DNA of 64,000 nt, from assembly GCA_003342895.1 (NCBI GenBank), contig PTFA01000005.1, positions 3,283,988 to 3,347,987 on the forward strand. Direction: 5' to 3'. This DNA is from Casuarius casuarius. Lineage: Eukaryota; Chordata; Aves; Casuariiformes; Casuariidae. The notes beneath the pieces were generated by a model. That model was not told the origin of the DNA, did not search any database, and worked only from the letters and a program-made list of their open reading frames with translations. Shown in pieces: positions 24,281 through 34,482 of the stretch; the stretch's first letter is position 1; the number at the start of each line of letters is the position of its first letter. The position numbers and the translations under genes are program-made.

Positions 24281-26447
24281 ATCACTGAAAATAGAAAACA
24301 AGTGCATGGATGGTCAAATATCTGTAAATTACATTAATCTTCATAGACTTTTTTTAATAATATTTATGAATAAATCCTCTCTTCATCCCTTGTATTTCTA
24401 TGGCTATGTATTTCTATGCTGCAGTGAAAGGAGCAAGACAGAATTCTGNTTTTTACATACTTGTGGATCTAGAGGGAGCTCACCAAAGAGCAGACAGCAT
24501 CACTGGCGAGTGAAAAGTGAATTAAGTATTTTTTGGTTTGAGTTCTGTTTAGAGTTTTGTAATGGGTTGGCTTTTGAACACGTTGGCTCCCTGATCTGGC
24601 TGCCAGTGCAGTTGCACAGGTATGGGAGCAGACAGGAGTGCGAAAGTGGGCATGCCTGATCAGGAGGAACAAGGAAGGGAAAGAGTGTGGTCTGTGGAAG
24701 CAGCCTGTGCTGGGCTTAGGTTGTCAAGCCACGCACTCTAGCCTGCTTGTGGAAGACTGGCATAGCTAGTCTTTGTGCAACAGTTGCATTTGTTTAATTA
24801 AAATTGCTTTTCAAATAAATGCTTAGAAACTAGTGTAAAGTCCGAGGTAGTGTTTCATAAATGTATTTAATCCTGCTGGTTAATAAATTAGCCTGTGTTA
24901 GGAGAAAGGGGGGAAAAAAAAAAAAAAGCATTTAAATTACATTGTTGCTAACCAGATTGTAATTAATGAAAACAGGTTTTACAACAGTTTCACAACAGGA
25001 GTTTAAACTTTTTTTTTTAAAGAAGACATTTTTAGGTTAAGCTGCAGATTCTTTGCCACATCTGTATTACAACTGTGCTCAGAAGTCTCAGGAAGGCTTT
25101 AGAAATCTTTCAAGTTTTTTTCATTGAAGTTAGCTGGATGCTTTAAATGACTTCTGTATTGGATGGTGTTAGAGCATGACAGAAGAATAAGGCTGGCACC
25201 AGGAAATACAGGAAGAGACAGGCCATTGCATTTTGTGCAAAAAGGTCTGTGTTCCCCACAGCCAGGATTTATCTCTCGGCTCCGCAGCGTTCACATCAGC
25301 TACGGAGGGGACGTGGAGTGGAAACTCTGCGTGCCCCTCTTGGCCAAAGAAGGGAGATGACTGAGAAACAGGGGATTCATCTGAGNATGAATAGTGGATG
25401 TTGGAGGTTTGTTGGTTAGCTAAAAAAACTATTCTATGGAAAAGTATGGTGTGCTGAACCCTACAGCAGTTTAAAAAGAAGTCTATGTTCAGTTAACACT
25501 CACATAAGCAGTGTGAGAAGCAGCTTTAAATCAAGCAATATTGGCAGCAGCTAGTTAGAAATGATGAACTATGAAGCTGGGTTTTTATAGCAAAGCATTT
25601 TCAAGTTCAGCCTAGAAAAGCCTCCTGCCTTCCCTCACACTTTAGATGTGGTAAAAGTCTATTCCTGTTGGTGATTTTTCCTTTTTTTTAATCTGTATCA
25701 ATGCTTTCATGCTCTCCTGCTGTCTTCCTATGGCACATGGGAGCTAGAGGTTTGTGGTCCCTTGTGCCACAGGGCACTGGAAAGTGGTCTGCGTGGGATA
25801 TGCATGTGCAACATAGCTTAAAATCCTGTTCTTGAGCACATCTAACCAAACACAGTGGTGTTTTTTTTAATTAAAACAACTCAAAATAGCCTACATTTCT
25901 ACTTCAAAGAGCCCATATTTTTTGATTAAAAAAAATGTGATAAGTAAAAATCCTGGCAACTTTTCTGTGAAGGTGATACCTAATGATTAACACCTACAGA
26001 CCAAAATATAAATTGTCCAGGTTTAAAATATTCATTACAGTAATTCATAAAAATTAACATTCTTAGTTGATGCATAACAAAATCAGCTCTGTAGCTATAG
26101 CTTTTCTGCTAATTCTTCTAGTGTTGCTTTGTGTATATTTAATTCGGCTAACATAGCTAATTCAGTTTCTTTTATCAAATTTACTCATGGTAAAGGTCTA
26201 TGAAGTGCTTTACATTGAGTTGGAATGTGAGGGAGCTCCTTCCCTTTTCNTAAGGGAATGCTGCAAGGTGCCCTGAAATCTATTTGAACCACAAAGTGCA
26301 TCTTGATTGAATTACATTACTTACATTTCTGTCTATGCAAGTGTTTTCTGTTCCTTTTCAGCTGTCCTATAAAACTAGTAGAAATGTTTTCAGTTTTTGG
26401 TGGTTTGGCCTTTTGGTTTGGATTTTTTTCCACTCCCAATTTGGTGG
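24281..26447. other. Non-coding unique sequence
   Basis: No gene recognised. Short A/T runs (A12-A13 near 24915-24927, T9 near 25010). The stretch 24785-25010 is AT-rich with repeated TTAAT/ATTAA words and lacks known repeats. Confidence 0.6.
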
Positions 26448-26473
26448 TTTTTTTTTTTTTTTTTTTTTTTTTT
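26448..26473. repeat. Poly-T tract (26 nt)
   Basis: Uninterrupted T-run. It could be the reversed poly-A tail of an old retro-insertion, but no recognisable element body lies to its right. Confidence 0.9.
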
Positions 26474-26526
26474 AGTTTAATTTAATTTTTTGATCTTATG
26501 GTCCCAGGTGGAGGGGAAAAATGAAG

Positions 26527-26585
26527 GGCTGTATGGCAGGATTCTGATCTGCAATGGCTGTATGGCAGGATCTGATTCCTGCAAT
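26527..26585 (+). repeat. Two-copy tandem repeat, about 30 bp
   Basis: GGCTGTATGGCAGGATTCTG..GCAAT (26527-26555) is followed directly by GGCTGTATGGCAGGATCTGA..GCAAT (26556-26585). The copies differ by small indels. Confidence 0.9.
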
Positions 26586-29500
26586 ACTAAAGATGACAGC
26601 CATCTTTATCCTTGCTTGGAAGGATGGAAGTCTCCCATATCTGAACTCTGTGCGTGACAGCAGTTTGACACTCATAGCTTAAACTATTGCCACAATGTAG
26701 TAAGTTGAAGGGATACTGCCGTCAGTAGCTGAACTGTGCATGCTGCTGCAGTCTGTTANGAGCCAAAAATGCTAGAGAAACTTTCCATCTTTCAGCTGAG
26801 TGTTAGCACTAAAATCCTTGCTTCCTGGGTTGTGTTCCCAGGGCTTTAGGGAATGACAATTTCCCCTCTGCTTGCTTAGTTTCTGTAGCATCATTAATGT
26901 TTATGGCGGGGGGACGTTTACTTATTTTTGCATGTAATGTAAGCTTGGAAGATGCCAGGAAGATTGGAAAGAGTCAAATCTCTGAGAAATTAAAGAGCAA
27001 GAGTGAAGACAGTGATACTGCACTACACAAATTCTCTTCTGTTACATTTCATGAAGCATTAAGCTTCTTTTACCATAGAAGTACTGTGACCCAACTTTGT
27101 AAATCATAAGGAGAAGTAGCATAGGATATTTTCTTGAATGAAGATTCTTATTTTATGGTGTATGGATTCATTTTCCTATATGTCATCTGGTTCTGTGATG
27201 ACCCAGGCAAAATTCTGTGCAAAAGATTTGAGTTTTTTTTTTTTCCCCTCTTGCNATGTTCACATTAGTGAAAAAGGAACAAACTCCTTGCCAAAACACC
27301 TGAGTGGTGATACAAAACAGGAACAAATCTAAATGACCTAATTAAAGTGAAGAGTTAAAATGTATCTGTGGATTCTGTGCTTACATCTCCTGTTCTGGCA
27401 TGGCAAGCGGGGGGACAACTCTTAAACAAGCCCTAGTTTGCTTTAAGATCACCTCAGGTTTTAAGTACTTGGAAGAAGAGATGCTGCTCTACAAATTTTA
27501 GTGTGTGTGTACTTTAGACTTTCTTTACTGAAAAAAATTAATTGCACATAATGCAATGAGTGAAATAGCTCGGTAAAGTAAGTTATTCTGAATATCATGA
27601 GAAAATCCTTGATTGTTATACCTAAGATAGCATTCTTAGGCTTACAACTTGAACAACTTTTTTTTACATATGAATCTTTCCTAAAATATGTTCAGTTCAA
27701 TGATAATGTGGTTAATCACATAGTACTTAGACAGCAAAAGATTTTTTTTATTTCTTAAAATGAAGAGCATCAATATAGTTACTTTTACATTGGAAGCAAA
27801 TTTCTTGTAACCTCTCAGTAGAAATTCCTGATGTCTATGAAGATCTCATGTCCACAAGTTATTCTTTAATTGAGAATATTTGCTGTCTTTTTTTTTTTAA
27901 TATTGCTTCCCTTTGATAACACAAAACCTATCATCTGTATGTGAATACATATTAAAGTTTGACTGCGTTTGGCTAGTAATGATAGAAATGACTTTTCTGC
28001 ATGAATAATTCTTTAGAAAATAGGACAGAACATGAATGACTTTTTTAATGGGTATATAATTTCCTGTAAAACTCCACAGTTTTACTGTGCACAGTTAAAC
28101 ATATTTCATCTCTGAAGAAAGTTAACCCAATACATCCTTCCTTTTGACCACCTGGCAGAGATTCTTTTACTGAAAAATCATGATTCCTTTTTTCCAAGGC
28201 TCTTACCTGTTTGCAGCTGGCTAGAGCAATCCTCATTTGTAGTGTGGCATCATCCAAAAATGGAGCATTCTCAGCATGAGAACAAAGTAGGCTACTATTA
28301 GAAAAGATACAGTTTTGGCAGGAGGATTTTTTCCTGAAAGAAAGTTGTATAGTTTATATATAAAGTTCCTGGCTTTGCAATTCTGACAGATGGGGGTGTC
28401 ATTTTTCAGGAATATGATTCATCTCAGATATTCTAACTATAGTTATAACATTTTGAGAGGCATTCCATAATTTATTCACTGACACAAGCTCTCCCAGCTG
28501 TCTGAATTTGCAAATTGCAGGGTGAATGCTTTTGTAACACTTCAAAAGCAGGCAACTAGTTCTTTAAGCAGGGTCCTGCTCAGGGACCATGCTGGATGGA
28601 AAAAAGGAGTAGATGGACCAAAGGTAGATTTCTCGTTGTGTTACCTCTCTAAACCTGCTGAGTCCCTGCTGCTTGCGTAGAGGACACTGGCCTTCTGTGG
28701 TAGCATGTGTCAAGCATATAGGGTAGGAAGAAGGATATCCTCAAATACATCACACTGTGATATATGATGGAGCACTACTGAGTTGAAGCTGAAGCAGCAT
28801 CTAGGAGTGTGTCCCCTGCACTGCTCAGTTGTCCCAGTCCTATCAGAATAAGAGGCCTTGTTTTAAGATATGATAAAATATTATTTTTTGGCATTCAAAT
28901 GATGGTGGGTTAAATTCTAAAGTACTTATGTTCTTCAAGTTTGTTGTCATCCATGGAGTGTGATGTGGTTATCCTATTGCAAGAAACATCCAGGTAGGTT
29001 CTTCGACTTTCATGCATGATTGTTCACCATATTTTCAGTTTTATCAGCTCATGTGCCTGCAGTTATGGTATAGACCAGGCAAAAGATGGTGAATAAGCAT
29101 GTGTGAATGTTACGGCTTTCAAAGCCTGGACAAAACTCAATTCTTTGGACATCTGGTAGGGATGCACCCTNAAAATGAAGATGTTTGCTGTTTCTCGTTC
29201 CATTATCAGAAATGTGATTCCATTATTCATTCATGATAATACAAGAAAGTGTGAATGGTGGATCAGAGCTGGCTATGATTTTAGGGGTGAAGGAATGGGG
29301 TCAGGGCTTTTCAGTGTCTTACAGGAGATGGGAGAGAAAAGACCAAAAAAAGAGTCAAGGTTCAATGGAGAAGTCTGGTAGCAAAGGCTTTTGCCGGGAA
29401 AGGCCCCTCTTCCCTAACCGTTCCAGTAAGTGCTGAATGTCCATACCTGAGTAATAGAAATTGTATAGCTGTGCTGAAGTCAGTGGGAGCTGATGAATGT

Positions 29501-30119
29501 TCAACATTTGATTTGAAGTGGTCAACCTTGGCACTTGAACAGGACATACTGTTAGAAAGCCATTTTGGAAAAAATTGTATATGACTTGCCCGGTAAGAAT
29601 AGAAGGAGAGGCAGATGGGGAATACTAACCACAAAAGCCTTCCCATCTGAGCATTAAAATGTTGGTTCAATGAGTAGCTCCTAGTTCGGCAGCTTCCCTA
29701 GCTGTGCCAGGCATAACTATTTTTGCTCAAGACGTTCCTGCTACATTCAGATGTATTCTTCCTAGAAGATGCAAAACAATGTCTAGAATTAGGCATGGCC
29801 TGTTTTCCTTTTAGTGCTAATAATGTTAGTGACTGCCTTTGAATCCAAAACTTTAAAGACCTTTTGTTGGTTTAAAAGNAGAGGAAAAAAAAAAGACCAA
29901 AGNTTCATAATCATGTTAGCTATTGTACTGCATGGACCTGAGTATAGATTACTGTATAGCAAATAAGTATTTTGCCTCCAGATGACAGCATGGAAGAACA
30001 TTAGCAAAATCAATATCACGTTAAAGATTCAGGCTCCATTAAGTTGATATGAGAGATTATTTTTGGTGAGTGCTGATGTTATTCTTTGGTTGCTTATGTT
30101 CCTGGATCCTCACGAGGGA
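26586..30119. other. Non-coding, nothing recognised
   Basis: Unique AT-rich sequence. Short frames near 26897-27332 and 29175-29670 lack domains and convincing splice sites. One motif CTGAAGTCAGTGGGAGC at 29474 may be an ancient-repeat scrap. Confidence 0.6.
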
Positions 30120-30345
30120 GTGCTACTGCTTGCTCAGCATTACTGAGACCTTCAGCCTCTTGGGAGACCCTCGCTTGCGCTTGTGCGGCGCCGTCCCTCC
30201 CAGAGCGGTCTCCTGGTCATCGTGGTGGAGGCTGCAGCCAGCCTTGCAGCCAGCCAGATGTTCTAGCACTGCTGCTGGTCCCTGGGCTTTGCGCTGGCTG
30301 GGATGCTTGAGACGGTCCTTACAGGCCTAGCCAAGGGGCTGCGTT
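30120..30345. other. GC- and CpG-rich patch, open in several frames
   Basis: A local GC-rich block in AT-rich surroundings. At about 30172-30200 it contains a cluster of CpGs (CTCGCTTGCGCTTGTGCGGC then GCCGTCC). Two + frames stay open for over 200 nt. A donor-like AAAAGGTGAAG occurs at 30347-30357, but no single frame is open from a plausible acceptor to that donor. It could be a small CpG island, a decayed exon or an unrecognised repeat. Confidence 0.3.
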
Positions 30346-30509
30346 ATCCAAAAGGTGAAGCAGGTAGGTTGGAAGTGGTCTGCAAAAGCCCCGAAGGAGT
30401 GGTTGGTGGTGGGAAGGTCAAGAAGAGAGTGAATTTCTCCATTGCAGTTTCTGTACTTATTTGCATGGTAATATGTGGTGCAGTAGCAGGATACTGGATT
30501 GAGACAAAA

Positions 30510-30668
30510 AAGCCCCAACTTCTCTTTTCAGTTATGTCACTGGCTCACTTTGTGGCCTTGAGAAATTTGCTTTCTACTTTTTCCAGTAGATCAGGACAAT
30601 AATGCTTATTTATCTTTTTACGGTACTTTGAGATGCCCGATGGAAAGGTGGTAAGTATTATTATTCAT
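30510..30668 (+). repeat. MIR/CORE-SINE-like element
   Basis: The order of blocks matches amniote MIR-type SINEs: CACTGGCTCACTTTGTGGCC near 30539, a CTTTTTCCAGTAGATCAGG analogue of the 'TTTCCTCATCTGTAAAATGG' core, AATAATGCTTATTTATC, then TACTTTGAGATGCCCGATGG near 30624 and GTAAGTATTATTATT at the 3' end. It is diverged but has all landmarks. Confidence 0.65.
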
Positions 30669-33056
30669 GGAGTTATTCATGTTACTGGGCTTTTTCCATT
30701 CTTAGTAATTTTTGTATGTTGAAATTAAATATTTACATATCTTATTCTGGGAAGATTAATTTCTCACTTAAAGCAGATGTTGTTTCATGCTTGCCACATT
30801 ATTGCTTTAATGATAATTATACCAATGCTCTGCTGGGGAGGATACATCAAAGAATAATGACAAAATGGTCTGAATTTCAAAGGCATAATCTTTAGTGTCT
30901 TGTGTGCAGGGACTGGTAGTAAGCCACTTCCTTTATTGAGTACTCAGCTGTACTTTTAGGAAACTGTTGATCTCTGTTAACACAGTTCCTTCAAAGCCCA
31001 GGAGTAAAAACTTGCAAAGCTGTATGTGCAGTTTAAGACTTTTATAATTACATTAGCAGATCTTGTAAAGCTTTATGAAATAGGGAAGTAATGTGACAGT
31101 TTATAAAAGCAGTTTCATAACTCTGTCATCTACAAATAAGATCAGTGATTTAAGCCTAACTATAGATTTAGATTATTTAACTCTATCTTACTTGGCTCTA
31201 ATTCTGGACACATCATTCTAAAATTTCATTTTAAAATGTGATTTTAAAAATGTCTAATCAGCTACTCCTTGTTCAATTTGATTCTCTGTGAATGCAGAAT
31301 TTCATCTTCCCCTCACTAATGAAGTAAACAAATCAATACAAATGGCTTGCAGTCATAAAATCTACTGAGTTATAAGCTTATGCAACATTATGGAGTCTGC
31401 AGATGCATTATTTCAGTGCTTCAGTTCTGGTTTATGAAGCAGCAAGTTTGATAAGGAGGTTATCAAGACTGAAGTCAAATTCACTGCTGCTAAAGTCAAC
31501 TTCAAGCAGAGGACTGAGACTTGCAGCAACCAACTTGCTCTAAGTGAACCGCATACGGAGGAGGCACCAAGAACAGCCATCAACCCATAGGGATCTTGCA
31601 TGGGTAGAAACACAGCGTTTTCCTTCTGGAGTGGTCCTTTTTGAACTTTTTCTGATGTTCTGCCTGAAAAAGTTCCCTGGGTGTCCCAGCCATGCCAGTC
31701 CTCCTCAGTGTGGAGGTGCAAGCGCTGAGCTTTCTTNTGGCAGTAGCGCTTTCTGTGCAGGTACCTCCTTGGGGGCATCCCACGGGGCGCTCTGCTTCAG
31801 GCCTCTTCTCCCTCTGCCCCTAGCCTGCTGCACTTGTGCTGTTGGAAAGTGGAATAAGTATTGTTTATACCTGTTTAGCATGGGGATATATGGGCCAAGC
31901 ATGTGTGTGTATGTGAGTATTGTTTTTATATAAATACATCTCCATAAATATACTCACACACATACTATATTTTGTTTTAATTCCTGCATGAAAAAGGTTA
32001 AAAATTCCTCAGATGAAGACATGTTCTGAATCTGATATAACTTTCCGTTTTATTATTATTGATGGGTTTATTTTTCAGTGGAACCTTGGAGGCTCTGTGA
32101 AAGACTATGGCACTGTATTTCAAAAAAAAAAAAAAAAAAATCTCTTCAAGACATGAACTGAATAAACAAGGTAATCTGAAGATAAGAGAGGAAGCAGGCA
32201 TGGAAAAGCTGAGAACTTCCCTTGACTCTGCTGGCCTTTGCTTTTACCTATGTGTTCGTTTTAAGTTACTAAAATCAAATTATAATATAACTGTATATTG
32301 TTATGCCGCAAGGTAACAGGTGCAAGGTATTACAAAACTTCTGGTGATCTTTAATTGACTGTTTTGTGGGGGTTAGCAAAGGATTTTCTTTTATACCCAA
32401 AATGATGACTTTCCTTTTTTTTTTTTCTTTCTTTCTTTCTTCTTCTTCTGATAGACATTTAGAATTTTCAGTAAAGGGAAAAACTAACAGCATGGTTTGG
32501 GGATTAGTATTTTGGCTTGTTGATACTTCTGACTTTTGAAGATAAGTCAATGGGAATTATAGTATGCTTTTGGAAACTTAGAGCTAGCTGTAAGCAAGCA
32601 AAGATTTAAAAGCTTTCTGGGTAGCGTTATATACTTGCATAAGAAATGGGGGCAATGTTGGCAACAGCACCCAGCAGTGTGATTGTGGGAATATACACTT
32701 ACTTTGCTTACTAGTTATGGAATGGCGGAGCTTATATTCATTTCAAACTATATCTTCATTAGATCAGGGCAGAGTTGGAAAGGAATTTGAATTTTCAGTC
32801 TCATTCACTTAGTAAATTTCAGCTTAACTCATCCTAGAAATTCACATAACTAGTAGCTGGGAGCTCAGTTTGTCTCCAGGTGTTGTGGTGTGAAAAATTA
32901 TTTGATATAATTGCCTCAAGGCAGTTTTTCATTGTATTTTAATACCACATGTCTGACTGAGTCTGTGCTTTGACCGTTGAGCTGCACCTACCCTGCTCAG
33001 TCTGCCTGTAAGCAGTTACCTTCTCTAATTTAAATTGCAGATATTGCTTCCTAAAG
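30669..33056. other. Non-coding; includes A19 and pyrimidine tracts
   Basis: Low-complexity DNA: A-run at 32122-32140 and a (TTTC)n/(TTC)n pyrimidine tract at 32412-32449. The interval 30770-31140 is repeat-free and rich in TAAT, GATAA and TTTCAAAGG words. A 129-codon frame at 31544-31933 contains an N and no recognisable domain. Confidence 0.55.
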
Positions 33057-33148
33057 TTGATGTTCCCTGTCTTTCTGGGGCTTGGCCCTCTTTTTGAGGG
33101 AATTGGTAAGAGACTCATGTTTTACTTCCCTTTGCATTTCTTCCTCAG

Positions 33149-33275
33149 TGAAGCCCAATTCCTGATACAGACAGATGCTTCCACTGCCTTCTGTACCTCT
33201 CCGCAGAAACAAAACAGCATTTTTGGCAAACGAACAAAATTCTCCATCTCTTTCCCATCCAAATCCAAATCCGAT
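33149..33275 (+). other. Candidate coding exon of unknown gene
   Basis: A 127-nt interval with strong splice context. A pyrimidine-rich tract (TTTACTTCCCTTTGCATTTC then TTCCTCAG) precedes it, with a CTCAT branch-point-like word about 34 nt upstream, and the donor-like GTAAGG follows directly at 33276. One + frame is open throughout: one leading base, then 42 codons beginning E-A-Q-F-L-I-Q-T-D and ending K-S-K-S-D. The residues are mixed, polar and Ser/Lys-rich. I recognise no family. Exon-like intervals of this length occur by chance in 64 kb, and no neighbouring exon in compatible phase was found. Confidence 0.2.
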
Positions 33276-33375
33276 GTAAGGACTGAATCGAAGGGCTGGG
33301 CAGATGCACAGATTTACAGAACGCTGATCAGGTTGATGACTGTGGCACTAGATCATCTAACTACCCAAGGCTAAA

Positions 33376-33939
33376 ATTCACAGCTGTGAATCTGTGCTTG
33401 GTAAATGATGGCTGTTGCAACACCTCTGTCCAGGTTTCTGACCGCTTCTGTTGATATTTGTGTTTCAGACATTCACCTAATGCACTGCACTTGAGGCTGG
33501 GGTCTTTCACAGGTTATCAGTTTCTCAAGACTGCCTGTGTTCTACATATGGAGATTTTAATCAGTTTTCTCACATACTGTTTAAGGACATGGCTTGCCAA
33601 TTTCTTATCTCAAAAATGGCTGTTTTCTACAGCTTTAGTCTGTAATGTTACAAGAGTTAATTAGATTAACTTTCTTGCTTCTACTGAATCGGGTACTGAG
33701 GTAAAAGATGGCATGTTGTGAAATGGGATTTAAATGGCAGTTCCAGCTTTATTTATAACATCAACCTTTGGATGCCAGCTTTTGCTTTGCAAGCAATGAC
33801 TGGAATTCATCTGGTCCCTGGTCTTCAGTGAAACATAATTGGAAGTAGAGACAGGAGATCATGTCCATACAGATCCAGAAGTTTGCATCTTTCTTCTCAA
33901 AGGTAGTGTTGAACCAGCATATTCCACCTTCAGTACAGA
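33376..33939. other. Non-coding, nothing recognised
   Basis: Unique sequence between the exon-like interval and the antisense CR1 3' end. Confidence 0.55.
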
Positions 33940-34482
33940 AATATTGAATATTTTAGATTGGAAGCATCTTCTGAAGGTCACTCACTCCAGCCCCAAGGCC
34001 ACCTTCAAAGGCAGATCAGGTTGCTCAGGGCCTTGCCCAGCTGAATTTTGACCATCTCCTAAGACAGGGATTGTTCAGCCTCTTTGGGCAACCTCTTCCG
34101 GTGCTGTACCCCTCTCATGGTGAAGTGTTTTTCCTTATGCCAAATCAGAATTTCTTCCTGCAGCTTGTGACTGTTGCCTGTTGTCCTTTTGCCTGTGGAT
34201 CTCTGAGAAGAGTCTGGCCGTTTTCCCTGCAACCCTTCTTTGGGTAGTTGGAGACAGCAACTAAGTTTCTCCCCTCATGCCACACACGCTTTACCTTCTC
34301 TTCTGCAGGCTGGGCAAACACAACTCCTTTAGCATCTCCTTGTATGACGTGTGGTCCAAGAGCCCGACCTTTGCTGGTGCCTGCTGCACTGAACCCAGTT
34401 TGTCAATGGTTTTCTTGTACTGGGGAGCCCAGACTGGACACAGTACTCCAGATAGAGCCACATGACTACTGATTAGAGGGGC
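33940..34482 (-). mobile_element. CR1 LINE 3' end, avian type (antisense, 5'-truncated)
   Basis: The + strand runs in the order expected of an antisense avian CR1: the 3' tail region (TTAGATTGGAAGCATCTTCT, GGTCACTCACTCCAGCCCC), CAGGTTGCTCAGGGCC, GGGCAACCTCTTCCGGTGCT, TCATGGTGAAG, GAAGAGTCTGGC, CTTCTCTTCTGCAGGCTGGG, CTTGTACTGGGGAGCCCAGA, CAGTACTCCAGATAGAGCCA and GATTAGAGGGG. Similarity stops at about 34482, which fits the usual 5' truncation of CR1. The coding part is broken by indels. This is the best evidence that the genome is a bird's. Confidence 0.92.

Noticed and set aside
24246..24659. 137-codon + frame
   Set aside because: Starts inside the CR1 3' end, runs through unrelated DNA and contains an N. 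No protein-like features.
31544..31933. 129-codon + frame, with a 121-codon minus frame overlapping it
   Set aside because: Both strands are open because of local GC-richness. Contains an N, and no domain or splice context.
34248..34472. Two + frames of 62-74 codons
   Set aside because: They lie within the antisense CR1 3' end and are on the wrong strand for its protein.
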